Positions 8,730 to 16,296 are shown, counted from the first letter of the stretch. The stretch is DNA of 64,000 nucleotides from Eubacterium_U album (GCF_025336545.1 NZ_JAODBU010000003.1:124001-188000), one strand, 5' to 3'. Program-made: numbers and translations. The notes: generated by a model from the letters alone, not told the origin.

Positions 8730-9359
8730 CTATACCGATTCAGAATCCTCATACATAACTTCGGATAAAAGATTTGCAAGCCTTTGTTCTGCCGCTTCCG
8801 GTTTCTTTGAATAGAGCCTTACAACATCTGCCATATCGTTAAATGCGTTGACAGTATGCGTGATCTCCCTGAGAAACATAATCTCATTATATTCATCTTT
8901 CGATTCAAATCCCATTACTTTAGCAATGTCCGCATCTTTGGTACTGCCTTTGTAATTTTTACAGGCGAACTGAAACGAATCCAGAAACAGTTCATATTGC
9001 TTTAACATTAACAGCAGTAAGTCTTTAGAAAAAGCGTCTTCTGTTTTATTAAGATCAAGAGGTAACTGTTTGAGAATATCGCCCATCACATCACGAATCT
9101 GCAATTCTTTCTTATCCGTAATATCAGTTTCATATTCATCGGTTTCCCCTTTGAGCCATTCAATCGATACATGAAGTGCTTCCGAAAGACCTTCCAGTAC
9201 CATCTTTTTGGTATTGTCAATCGAACCATTCTCATAACGCAGGATTGTGGAAGCGGTAACTCCCATCTTCTCTGCGACATAAGGCTGTGTCAGATTTAAT
9301 TCGAGACGGCGCTGTTTTGCCCTGCTGCCGATCAGCTTGCGTAGTTCTTTATCTTTCAT
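8730..9359 (-). CDS. XRE-family repressor of the mobile element
   Basis: Of 209 residues. The N-terminal Cro/cI-type helix-turn-helix (about residues 8-62) contains LNLTQPYVAEKMGVTASTILRYENG. The C-terminal region is helical and of unknown function. The start at 9359 is chosen because AAGGAGG lies nine bases upstream; an upstream extension would cover its own promoter. It is divergent from the excisionase gene, and the 175-bp intergenic region holds two copies of a 13-bp palindrome, one in each promoter region, so it probably represses both itself and xis (inference). Such a switch would keep the element quiescent. Confidence 0.88.
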   Translation of the reverse strand: MKDKELRKLIGSRAKQRRLELNLTQPYVAEKMGVTASTILRYENGSIDNTKKMVLEGLSEALHVSIEWLKGETDEYETDITDKKELQIRDVMGDILKQLPLDLNKTEDAFSKDLLLLMLKQYELFLDSFQFACKNYKGSTKDADIAKVMGFESKDEYNEIMFLREITHTVNAFNDMADVVRLYSKKPEAAEQRLANLLSEVMYEDSESV

Positions 9360-9390
9360 GCTGATGTGCCTCCTTTTTCGGTATGTCATT

Positions 9391-9427
9391 ACTATACCAC
9401 GCAACAAAATATATTGCAATATGCAAT
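9391..9427 (-). promoter_or_regulatory. repressor promoter with operator over its -35
   Basis: Read on the minus strand: -35 TTGCAA (complement of 9414-9419), a 17-bp spacer and -10 TATAGT (complement of 9391-9396). The 13-bp palindrome TTGCAATATGCAA (9414-9426) covers the -35, as expected for autorepression. Confidence 0.65.
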
Positions 9428-9457
9428 TAATGGAAAAAGAATAAAATTTCATAATGC

Positions 9458-9515
9458 TTGACAAAGCAATATAAACACGCTATACTGACAGCACAAATGA
9501 AATTGCATAATGCAA
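9458..9515 (+). promoter_or_regulatory. excisionase promoter with downstream operator
   Basis: A consensus -35 TTGACA (9458-9463), exactly 17 bp of spacer and TATACT (9481-9486). The palindrome TTGCATAATGCAA (9503-9515), the second copy of the operator near the repressor promoter, lies between the start region and the xis ribosome site. Confidence 0.75.
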
Positions 9516-9534
9516 TTTAAAAGGAGGTGGTCAT

Positions 9535-9765
9535 ATGACACAAAGAAAGATTGCCTTATCTATTGAAGAAGCTGCTGATTATACGGGAATCGGCAGGAAC
9601 ACCCTGAGAAAACTGGTGGAATGGAAGAAACTTCCGGTATTAAAGGTCGGGAGAAAAGTCCTGATCAAAACGGATATGCTGGAACTTTTTATGGAAGCCA
9701 ACGAGGGCAGAGACTTGAGGGATAAGGGAAATGTGAAAGCAGTCACAAGAAACGGTTCAACTTAA
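9535..9765 (+). CDS. xis: excisionase-family DNA-binding protein
   Basis: A 76-residue winged-helix protein of the excisionase/MerR-like class. The motif SIEEAADYTGIGRNTLRKLVEWKKLPVLKVGRKVLIKTDMLELFM is the usual 'helix-turn-helix, excisionase family' arrangement. These proteins bend DNA at the element ends and bias the integrase toward excision. A very strong AAGGAGG site lies seven bases before the ATG. It is transcribed divergently from the repressor and controlled by a promoter carrying the shared operator. Confidence 0.88.
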   Translation: MTQRKIALSIEEAADYTGIGRNTLRKLVEWKKLPVLKVGRKVLIKTDMLELFMEANEGRDLRDKGNVKAVTRNGST

Positions 9766-9910
9766 AAAAGCGGTTCCCGAAGAAACCGCCAAAGGTTCTA
9801 TCAGACCGGAGTCATGATATACCTACACGCAAACAGATTATACCATGTACTTCGTCTGACAGACAACAGGAAACTTATGTTTGGAAGAAAAAGAAAGGAC
9901 GATGATATTT

Positions 9911-10225
9911 ATGGCAAGATCAACAAAGAGTTATGAGGAGCGTATGCTCCAGTTGGAAAAGAAAGAACAGGAAAGCCTTGAGAAAGCAAAACAGTATGCA
10001 GCACAGAAACGGGAACTGAAGAAACGTCAGAAAGATGTGGAAACCAAAAAGCGGACACACAGGCTCTGCCAGATTGGTGGTGCGGTGGAATCGGTGCTGG
10101 GTTCTGCGATTGAGGAAGATGATATCCCAAAGCTGATCGGCTTCTTAAAAAGGCAGGAAGCAAATGGGAGATTCTTCTCAAAGGCAATGCAGAAAGAGCC
10201 AGTTGCGAATACGGAGGAAGTGTAA
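9911..10225 (+). CDS. DUF3847-like accessory protein of the mobilization region
   Basis: A 104-residue, highly charged, mostly helical protein. A coiled-coil first half (SYEERMLQLEKKEQESLEKAKQ...) is followed by a basic stretch and a small C-terminal helical part (AIEEDDIPKLIGFLKRQE). This pattern matches what I recall of DUF3847, regularly found between xis and mobL in Clostridia elements. It may act as a relaxosome or oriT-binding accessory factor (inference from position). The start at 9911 follows AAAGGA; 9902 is an alternative. An untranslated gap of about 145 bp separates it from xis. Confidence 0.75.
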   Translation: MARSTKSYEERMLQLEKKEQESLEKAKQYAAQKRELKKRQKDVETKKRTHRLCQIGGAVESVLGSAIEEDDIPKLIGFLKRQEANGRFFSKAMQKEPVANTEEV

Positions 10226-10553
10226 TGCCGGAGGGAGTGGATTTTTCATTCCCTTCATTGCTTTTTCATGAAGGGCGCACTTATGGACAACCAGAGGTCG
10301 TCCGTATAAGTTTGCCACAGGTGGCAACCGGTCTGCGCTTACGCTTGCCGGGCTCGTTCCGTCGGCGGGCATTTCATGCAGACCTGCTCATGCCGCAGGA
10401 GGCACTCTTCGCCAGAGGGGCGCATTCCATGCAGGCTGTTATGCACAGGGCACTCTTACGCAGAGGGCGTTCCGGCAGATACCATTTTCTTTTTGGGAAA
10501 ACGTTACCTGCCGGAAATCAAAGCCGGATACGGCAGAAAGGGGGAAACGGATC
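10226..10553. other. non-coding region upstream of mobL, candidate oriT
   Basis: A 328-bp G+C-rich stretch between the DUF3847-like gene and the relaxase. It contains TTGCCAC-AG-GTGGCAA (10312-10327), a perfect 7-bp hairpin, and an imperfect inverted repeat around 10281-10309 (TTATGGAC against GTCCGTATAA). Origins of transfer of MobQ-type relaxases usually lie immediately upstream of the relaxase gene and carry such hairpins. The nick site itself cannot be assigned from sequence alone. Open frames here lack ribosome sites and protein-like composition. Confidence 0.5.
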
Positions 10554-12275
10554 ATGGCGATTTTTCATTATACAGTAAAGATTGTTGGACGCAGCAAAGG
10601 GAAATCCATCATATCAGCATCTGCCTATCTCAATGGTGATGTGATGAAAAATGAAGAAACCGGCAGAATCAGCTACTACACTTCCAAAAGAGAAGTTGTT
10701 TATACCAGCCTGTTGATGTGTGAAAATGCACCACAGGAATGGCTGAATGTACCTGCTGAAAATATCAGACGGTTCCAGAAATCTGTCCGATATAAAAGGG
10801 CAGATAACAAAGAAGCCGCACTGAAAAAATTTAAACTTACTTTTCAGAAGCAGCGTTTATGGAATGAAGTTTTGAAGATTGAGAAGACCTCGGATGCACA
10901 ACTCGGCAGGTCATTTGAATTTTCGCTTCCGAAAGAATGGAGCCGACAGGAACAGATTGATTATACAACTGAATATATTCAAAAGACCTTTGTAGATAAG
11001 GGAATGTGTGCGGACTGGAGTATCCACGATAAAGGAGATGGAAATCCCCATGTGCATTTACTTGTGACGATGCGACCATTCAATCCAGACCACTCATGGG
11101 GGAACAAAGAAATCAAGGATTGGGAGTTTGTCAGAGATGAAAATGGAAATATTGTGGTGGATGAATCCCATCCGGACTGGTGGCAGGATAAAAAGAACCC
11201 TGACCGTCATGGAATCCGAATCCCCGTACTTGATGAAAATGGAGTCCAGAAAGTCGGGACAAGGAACCGCAAACAGTGGAAACGTGTATTAACCGATGCT
11301 ACCGGGTGGAACAATCCGAAAAATTGTGAGCTATGGCGGAGCGAATGGGCAAACGTCTGTAATGCACATTTGAAAACGGAAAATCACATTGACCACCGTT
11401 CTTATGCAAGGCAGGGAAAATTAGAGATACCGACGATCCATGAGGGCGCAGATGCCAGAAAAATTGACGAGAAATTTCAAAACGGACAGACATCCTCTAC
11501 TTCATGGAAAGTAGAGGAAAACCAGATCATAAAAAGACAAAATGCACTGCTGGATAAAATACAGATTTCTTTTGGAAAAGTATCCAGTGCATTAACACAA
11601 TGGAAGGAGCGATTGCGTGACATTAGAAGAAAGCCGGGAAGTCATTCCCATGATGGAGACAATGATAAACCAGATCGAGGAACAGCAGAATCTTATGGCA
11701 GAGATGGTACAGGAATTGCAGGAACGGGACAGGCAGCTCCTGTCTTTTCAGGAGCAGAACCAGAGTTTAAAAAGCTTAAACAGCGAATTATCCAGGCTGC
11801 TAAATCTTTTGCCAGATACAGAAGAACTGCTCTCACAGATCGAGCAACAGAAAACCAGAATCGAACAGTTGGAAAACGAGAATCAGCAATGGCAGGAATT
11901 AACGCAGAAGCTGAACAACGAGAACAGCTTATTGCAGAAACAGAACAGCGAATTGCTGACCTTAAACAGCAGATAGAGAAAGCGAGGGAGATCGATGGGC
12001 GAATGCAGAAACTTAGAGAACGTCGGGCAGGTGGAAGAACTTCTGCTGATGACCGAACAGATGCAGGACGAACTGGATCAGAAAGACCAGACAATCCAGG
12101 AACTAAACAGGCAGCTAAGCGAATCGCTGACCTTGAACGAGAAATTGAACAGCGAAAACAGAGCCGAGAATATCGAAGCATTGCGGACAAGATTAAGGCA
12201 AACAGAGGAACGATTGACCAGCGAGACAGACAGCAGGAAAAGAGCCGACGCAGAAGCCGTGGCATGGAAATTTAA
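10554..12275 (+). CDS. mobL: MobA/MobL-family relaxase (MobQ)
   Basis: Nicks oriT and leads the strand during conjugative mobilization by a helper element. The 573 residues start MAIFHYTVKIVGRS, typical of MobL, with the nucleophile tyrosine probably among the early residues (AYLNG near residue 25). SAQLGRSFEFSLPKEW-type core sequence follows, and the metal-binding three-histidine motif reads HDKGDGNPHVHLLVTMR (about residues 162-178). From about residue 355 the protein is a hydrophilic, coiled-coil-rich tail (GSHSHDGDNDKPDRGTAES and beyond). That tail region is simultaneously open in the +1 frame and encodes two good coiled-coil ORFs with their own ribosome sites. No type IV secretion genes are present, so the element is mobilizable, not self-transmissible. 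Confidence 0.9.
   Translation: MAIFHYTVKIVGRSKGKSIISASAYLNGDVMKNEETGRISYYTSKREVVYTSLLMCENAPQEWLNVPAENIRRFQKSVRYKRADNKEAALKKFKLTFQKQRLWNEVLKIEKTSDAQLGRSFEFSLPKEWSRQEQIDYTTEYIQKTFVDKGMCADWSIHDKGDGNPHVHLLVTMRPFNPDHSWGNKEIKDWEFVRDENGNIVVDESHPDWWQDKKNPDRHGIRIPVLDENGVQKVGTRNRKQWKRVLTDATGWNNPKNCELWRSEWANVCNAHLKTENHIDHRSYARQGKLEIPTIHEGADARKIDEKFQNGQTSSTSWKVEENQIIKRQNALLDKIQISFGKVSSALTQWKERLRDIRRKPGSHSHDGDNDKPDRGTAESYGRDGTGIAGTGQAAPVFSGAEPEFKKLKQRIIQAAKSFARYRRTALTDRATENQNRTVGKRESAMAGINAEAEQREQLIAETEQRIADLKQQIEKAREIDGRMQKLRERRAGGRTSADDRTDAGRTGSERPDNPGTKQAAKRIADLEREIEQRKQSREYRSIADKIKANRGTIDQRDRQQEKSRRRSRGMEI
11617..11976 (+). CDS. coiled-coil ORF overlapping mobL in another frame
   Basis: A 119-codon frame lying wholly inside the mobL 3' region, in a different frame. 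It begins GTG with a well-spaced GGAAGGAG site seven bases upstream. The product is Q/E/L-rich with clear heptads (IEQQKTRIEQLENENQQWQELTQKLNNENSLLQKQNSELL), so it reads as a genuine long coiled coil. It ends at TAG 11974-11976; the same frame reopens 18 bases later at 11995. It could be a separate small protein or the first half of a longer coiled-coil membrane protein interrupted by this TAG. An artefact of the repetitive composition of mobL is possible. Confidence 0.5.
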   Translation: MTLEESREVIPMMETMINQIEEQQNLMAEMVQELQERDRQLLSFQEQNQSLKSLNSELSRLLNLLPDTEELLSQIEQQKTRIEQLENENQQWQELTQKLNNENSLLQKQNSELLTLNSR

Positions 12276-12963
12276 GTATGAAAAAGCAGAGCAGGAAAAA
12301 CTTTATGCACAGACACACCAAAAGACGGTAGAGGTAGCTGTTGAGAAAAAAGTGCCTTATGAGAAATGTGAAAAATGTGACCGTACTGCTTACCGGAAAG
12401 CAAAAGAAAAATGCGATAGCCGTAAAAGCCAGTTAGAAAAGAAATATAAAAATATGACGATTGGTTATGAAAGTATCTTGTTTCTACTGGCATGGTACAG
12501 CATAACAACAACACTGTTTACTGCGATTCTTTCGCCGGTTTTCCTTAACGACTGTATCGTCTTTTTCGGTGCGTTAGGAAAAGGAATGGGAAGTTTATTT
12601 CGGGAGTTTGTGACAGGTGCAGACTCTTTCGGACAGTTAAGCAGTGGAATACCTAACAGTATTCTTTCCGGGATTGTGTACTGGCTGATTGCCGGTACTG
12701 TCATGGCAATTTTATTCGTAATAACCGGGTGGCTGATAATCGGGATTGGTTATCAGGTAGGAAAAATCTACCGGAAATATTGTTGGGATATCATCAGTAT
12801 CGTGGTAGCGATAACGAGTACAGCTGTTGTAATTTACTTTGGAGAATGGATTAAAAACGCTAATCCGATAAATCTTATTGTATTGCTATTACTGTCGCAT
12901 ATTATTTATATTGGAATCAGATGTTATGTGAAAGACTGGATGGAAGAACGAGGATATTATTAA
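11995..12963 (+). CDS. coiled-coil membrane protein of the mobile element
   Basis: Of 322 residues. The first 95 or so overlap mobL in a different frame and form a coiled coil (MQDELDQKDQTIQELNRQLSE...). A short cysteine motif CEKCDRTAYRKAKEKC (about residue 123) and a basic stretch follow. The rest is membrane, with about four helices (near residues 158-180, 222-250, 262-282 and 290-310). A GAGGGAG site lies four bases before the ATG. The part after the mobL stop is unquestionably an independent coding region. The topology suggests a membrane anchor with a cytoplasmic coiled-coil arm; its role in mobilization is inference only. Confidence 0.78.
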   Translation: MGECRNLENVGQVEELLLMTEQMQDELDQKDQTIQELNRQLSESLTLNEKLNSENRAENIEALRTRLRQTEERLTSETDSRKRADAEAVAWKFKYEKAEQEKLYAQTHQKTVEVAVEKKVPYEKCEKCDRTAYRKAKEKCDSRKSQLEKKYKNMTIGYESILFLLAWYSITTTLFTAILSPVFLNDCIVFFGALGKGMGSLFREFVTGADSFGQLSSGIPNSILSGIVYWLIAGTVMAILFVITGWLIIGIGYQVGKIYRKYCWDIISIVVAITSTAVVIYFGEWIKNANPINLIVLLLLSHIIYIGIRCYVKDWMEERGYY

Positions 12964-13049
12964 AAGAGGACAGGGAAATTTCATAATCTTCCTGTCCTTA
13001 GTAAGGGACTATTGATTGTTTATATAAAGAAAAAGTATATAAATAAATC

Positions 13050-13102
13050 TTGACAATTAGTACGAACTCGGACTATACTATAAAAGTCCGGATTCGTACT
13101 AA
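13050..13102 (+). promoter_or_regulatory. marR-MATE promoter embedded in a long palindrome
   Basis: -35 TTGACA (13050-13055) and -10 TATACT (13074-13079), with an 18-bp spacer. A palindrome spans 13057-13102. Outer arms are TTAGTACGAA (13057-13066) and TTCGTACTAA (13093-13102). Inner arms are CGGACT (13069-13074) and AGTCCG (13085-13090). The arms flank and overlap the -10, an ideal autoregulatory operator for the MarR protein encoded 17 bases downstream. Confidence 0.75.
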
Positions 13103-13118
13103 TTTAAGGAGAAAAAAG

Positions 13119-13577
13119 ATGAGAAAAGATAATAATATGATAATACAGTTGCAACGATATTATGCTTTATGGAAAGAATGTACAGCAATGTATGAGGAAT
13201 GGTCAAAGGATCAGGGACTGTCTTCAAATGGAGTTTTTGCTTTGTATTCATTTTATGAAAGTAATGGAAGATGCACGCAGAAAATGATAAGTGAAAAATG
13301 GAATATACCTAAGCAAACGGTAAATACGATACTAAAAGATTTTCAGAAAAAAGGATACATCAATATGGTATCTGATGATTCAGACAAGAGAAATAAGCTG
13401 ATATGCCTCACAGAATCAGGAATGGAATATACGAAAGATATCATAGAAAAACTGCACTCAAAAGAAATATATGTAATCGAAAAAATGGGATTAGAGAATA
13501 TAGAAAGTCTTAATGATAATACAGAGCTGTTTATCAGACTTTTCAAGGAAGGAGATTGTAAGAAAAATGAATCATAA
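13119..13577 (+). CDS. MarR-family transcriptional regulator
   Basis: A 152-residue winged-helix repressor. The DNA-binding part is QKMISEKWNIPKQTVNTILKDFQKKGYI (about residues 50-77) followed by the wing with DSDKRNKLICLTESG (D-x-R-x-K motif). N- and C-terminal helices form the dimer interface. The start at 13119 follows AAGGAG with seven-base spacing; the upstream in-frame ATG lies inside the promoter. Its last codons overlap the start of the MATE gene by 11 bases. Repressors of this kind usually respond to a ligand exported by the linked pump (family knowledge). The ligand is unknown. A+T content is higher than in the int-mobL backbone. Confidence 0.9.
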   Translation: MRKDNNMIIQLQRYYALWKECTAMYEEWSKDQGLSSNGVFALYSFYESNGRCTQKMISEKWNIPKQTVNTILKDFQKKGYINMVSDDSDKRNKLICLTESGMEYTKDIIEKLHSKEIYVIEKMGLENIESLNDNTELFIRLFKEGDCKKNES

Positions 13578-14886
13578 ATCATTATTTTTTAAATATGTTA
13601 TTCCATCTATTATAGCATTTGCATTATCAGGAATATATGCGATAGTGGATGGATATTTTGTAGGCAATACCATAGGAGATGCTGGACTTTCGGCTATTAA
13701 TATTGCATATCCGATTGTGGCTTTGATTCAGGCTCTTGGAACAGGAATTGGTATGGGAGGAGCTGTTTATTACTCAATTAATGCAGCAGAAAAGAAAGGA
13801 AAACGGGCAGAAGAATTTATTGCTACAAGCTGGTGGCTTCTTGTAATAGTAAGTGTTATCAGTACCATAATTATTTACTCCTTTTCGTCTAAAATTTTAG
13901 GATTGCTTGGAGCAGATGGAATTATATTAACAAATGCGACAGATTATATCAAAATTATAGCACTTGGAGCAATATTGCAGATTCTTGGAACTGGAATGAT
14001 GCCATTCATTAGAAATTATGGAAACTCTTTCTGGTCAATGTTTGCGATGGTTGGTGGATTCATAACCAATATTGTTCTGGATTTTATCTTTGTATGGATA
14101 TATGAAATGGGCATGAAAGGTGCAGCCACAGCTACAATAGCCGGACAGGGTGTGACTGCAGCAATTGCAATCATATACGCATTATATAATAAAAAGTTTT
14201 ATGTGTATGTATCCTTAAAAAATGTAAAAGAAATGTGTGGCGCTATATTCAGAGTAGGTCTTGCACCATTTGGGCTAGCATTGACTCCTAATATTTCATT
14301 GGTGTTTATAAACCGATTCTCCGCTTCTTATGGGGGAGAAAAAGCTATTGCAACTTATGCATGTGTATCCTATATTATCTGTATCATATATCTCATATTG
14401 CAGGGCGTAGGTGATGGAAGTCAACCTTTAATGAGCCGTTTTTATGGTGAGAAGGATCAAGAAAGCCTGAGAGGAGTTCAGAGAATGGCATACATTTTTG
14501 CAATAATTCTTGCTGTTTGTGGTGGAATTATCATGTATGTAAACAGAGCAAATATTGGAGGGGTTTTCGGAGCTTCTTATGAAGTAAGTATTGAGATTTC
14601 TAAAATTGTACCTATATTTTTAGTGTCATTACCATTTGTTGCGATTACCAGAATAGCGACAGCTGGATTTTATGCTACTGAAAAAAGTGGATTGTTATAC
14701 ATTCTTACATTCATTGAACCAGTATTGATGCTGATATTTATGCTTGTTTTACCACCTTTATTTGGTGGACAGATTATGATATGGTGGAGTACGGTATTGG
14801 CACGTGTTTTTTCAGCGATTCTGGCATTCATACTAATAAAATATTGCGAAAAGGGAGATTTGCAATATGGAATACAGAAAATTTAA
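13567..14886 (+). CDS. MATE-family multidrug efflux transporter
   Basis: A 439-residue integral membrane protein with about twelve helices in two homologous halves. The N-terminal half carries FVGNTIGDAGLSAINIAYPI and GIGMGGAVYYSI, signature stretches of the MATE family; the second half carries FSASYGGEKAIATYACVS and GVGDGSQPLMSRFYGE. It would export cationic compounds in exchange for Na+ or H+. The ATG at 13567 is inside the marR 3' end, giving translational coupling. It is the only cargo besides its regulator. The pair has host-like base composition, so it was probably acquired separately from the mobilization backbone. Confidence 0.92.
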   Translation: MNHKSLFFKYVIPSIIAFALSGIYAIVDGYFVGNTIGDAGLSAINIAYPIVALIQALGTGIGMGGAVYYSINAAEKKGKRAEEFIATSWWLLVIVSVISTIIIYSFSSKILGLLGADGIILTNATDYIKIIALGAILQILGTGMMPFIRNYGNSFWSMFAMVGGFITNIVLDFIFVWIYEMGMKGAATATIAGQGVTAAIAIIYALYNKKFYVYVSLKNVKEMCGAIFRVGLAPFGLALTPNISLVFINRFSASYGGEKAIATYACVSYIICIIYLILQGVGDGSQPLMSRFYGEKDQESLRGVQRMAYIFAIILAVCGGIIMYVNRANIGGVFGASYEVSIEISKIVPIFLVSLPFVAITRIATAGFYATEKSGLLYILTFIEPVLMLIFMLVLPPLFGGQIMIWWSTVLARVFSAILAFILIKYCEKGDLQYGIQKI

Positions 14887-14931
14887 CAATCAGATAGTAG
14901 CAAGAATAATCTAGGTTTATCTATTGTATTT

Positions 14932-14967
14932 TTAAGGACAGCCTCATAGCAATAGGGCTGTCCTTTT
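14932..14967 (+). terminator. terminator of the marR-MATE operon
   Basis: Arms AAGGACAGCC (14934-14943) and GGCTGTCCTT (14956-14965) form a perfect 10-bp stem followed by a short T run. It lies about 45 bases after the MATE stop codon. Confidence 0.8.
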
Positions 14968-15019
14968 AAAATTATGAAGCTAATTTTTAATAAATTCTAG
15001 TAGATTTTGATTGGAATAA

Positions 15020-15256
15020 TCATAAATCTAATGAATCTTCAGCATCTACCCACATCTGTAAATTCCCATCAAGATATAACCTTGCATATTCTAATGGCTC
15101 ATCGATTGCAAGCGATGTCAAAGCACAATCAGATCCAGGTGTGGTTCTTAAATTTTTTTCTGCTTCCCAACAATCAATACGGAGTATATAGCCCGTATTA
15201 GTATATACATCAATGCTGTTGCACTGTGGATTGTATTCTGCAAATATTGTTCTCAT
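15020..15256 (-). CDS. small DUF6061-like protein at the right end of the element
   Basis: A 78-residue soluble protein beginning MRTIFAEYNPQCNSIDVYTNTGYILRIDC, with a C-terminal EPLEYARLYLDGNLQMWVDA segment. The 'short strand, xYNP, IDV-T-G--I-IDC, PLEYA-L-L-G' layout matches my recollection of DUF6061 proteins found in Clostridia mobile elements. Function unknown. The start at 15256 is chosen because AAGGAG lies ten bases upstream; an in-frame ATG at 15277 lacks one. It faces left, toward the MATE terminator, and is the last gene before the right-end repeats. Confidence 0.65.
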   Translation of the reverse strand: MRTIFAEYNPQCNSIDVYTNTGYILRIDCWEAEKNLRTTPGSDCALTSLAIDEPLEYARLYLDGNLQMWVDAEDSLDL

Positions 15257-15341
15257 CGTATCCCATCTCCTTATCATTTAATCAATCAGTAGTAGCAAAA
15301 ATTAAGAAGCATTTCAATCAGTTCACCATGTCACTTTTATT

Positions 15342-15446
15342 TTGTGTTATACTGTCTTATAGATTTTTCTTGCCCTTGTATTTGCCCTTATCAGAGTGCA
15401 TAAACACTGATGGGACGATATAACACAAGGGAAATAATAAGGGAAA
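15342..15446. repeat. right-end inverted repeats of the mobile element
   Basis: TTGTGTTATA (15342-15351) is the exact complement of TATAACACAA (15419-15428). Between and beside them are GCCCTTGTATTTGCCCTTA (15372-15390) and AAGGGAAATAATAAGGGAAA (15427-15446), the same paired AAGGG-type motifs as at the left end (7291-7340). The stretch 15257-15566 is otherwise gene-free and contains the probable right boundary of the element. Confidence 0.55.
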
Positions 15447-15566
15447 GCTCACCTGCGACAAATCCAGTGTTTTCAAGGGGGTGCGAAGAATTTAATAATA
15501 AAATATAACAGTTATTAAATTTCTTAAAACAGGTGAAATCTCAATCGTAATTTGGAGGTAAAAAGC

Positions 15567-16115
15567 ATGATGAAGCTCGATAATTTTATTAATATGATGA
15601 CGGGACACTTTAATAACAAAGAGCAGTTTGATAATATGCAGAGAGAAGGGAAAACATATCCTTATGCAGAACACATTAATACAATCTGTAATGAGAAAAT
15701 TTTAAACCTTCCTAAAGATTTTAATGGTAAATTTGTTGTTGAAGAAAGCTACTATGAGACAAATGGTAAACGCCATGCTTCCCCACATCTTTTCCTTATT
15801 ACAGAGAAAGAAGACGGAATTGTGTTGTATTCTTATGAAATACCAGAAGGAGAAGATAAAAGTACGTTTTCATATGATTCTATGAAAAATGCTGACTACA
15901 CTGAATTGAAAAAATCTGAAAAATTCACTCCGGCGCTCTATCATGAGAAAGATGGAATCTGGGAAGGAGGCAGTACAAGCCAGTTTTCACCGATAATGAC
16001 ATTTAAGCTTTGGGAAAAGTTTTCTGATAGTTGTCTGGAGGTATCTGAAAGCATGGAAGTTAATGGAAAGAAAACTTTTGGATATGATGAACCAATTATC
16101 TATAAGCGAGTATAA
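15567..16115 (+). CDS. hypothetical soluble protein
   Basis: A 182-residue protein starting MMKLDNFINMMTGHFNNKEQF, with no signal peptide or membrane helix. The opening 'F--M-TG-F-N-EQ' and the later strand-rich body are vaguely like the CpcT/CpeT beta-barrel family, but the resemblance is too weak to assign. The start at 15567 is favoured by TTTGGAGG eight bases upstream (15551-15558); an upstream TTG overlaps that site. It is probably a host gene, not part of the element: the sequence after its stop (GATAAATTCCAGTTTG) matches the spacers that follow the two membrane genes to the left of the element. Confidence 0.65.
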   Translation: MMKLDNFINMMTGHFNNKEQFDNMQREGKTYPYAEHINTICNEKILNLPKDFNGKFVVEESYYETNGKRHASPHLFLITEKEDGIVLYSYEIPEGEDKSTFSYDSMKNADYTELKKSEKFTPALYHEKDGIWEGGSTSQFSPIMTFKLWEKFSDSCLEVSESMEVNGKKTFGYDEPIIYKRV

Positions 16116-16181
16116 TCCAAGAATGAAATATTGCGATAAATTCCAGTTTGTAGAATTCAAAAATTTAATATGAAATATGAG

Positions 16182-16219
16182 ATAGAGCGTATGGAAATTA
16201 ACTATACGTTCTATTTTTT
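16182..16219 (+). terminator. Rho-independent terminator
   Basis: ATAGAGCGTAT (16182-16192) pairs with ATACGTTCTAT (16204-16214) except at one position and is followed by six T. It ends transcription of the preceding hypothetical gene. Confidence 0.75.
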
Positions 16220-16296
16220 GCCTTTTTTGAAAAAGTGATTAAAAAACTATTGACATTTTGTTACTGAAACAAAATAGTAATCATTCCTAATTTACA

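Noticed and set aside
10225..10639. ORFs of 117 and 87 codons between the DUF3847-like gene and mobL
   Set aside because: Arginine-rich composition typical of a G+C-rich non-coding stretch, no good ribosome sites, and position of the expected oriT.
11693..12265. Antisense 190-codon ORF rich in Arg, Ser and Cys
   Set aside because: Shadow of the mobL tail with no ribosome site and unnatural composition.
7291..15446. A full Tn916-type conjugative transposon
   Set aside because: No FtsK-type, VirB-type or Orf-type conjugation genes and no tet gene; only integration, mobilization and efflux genes are present.
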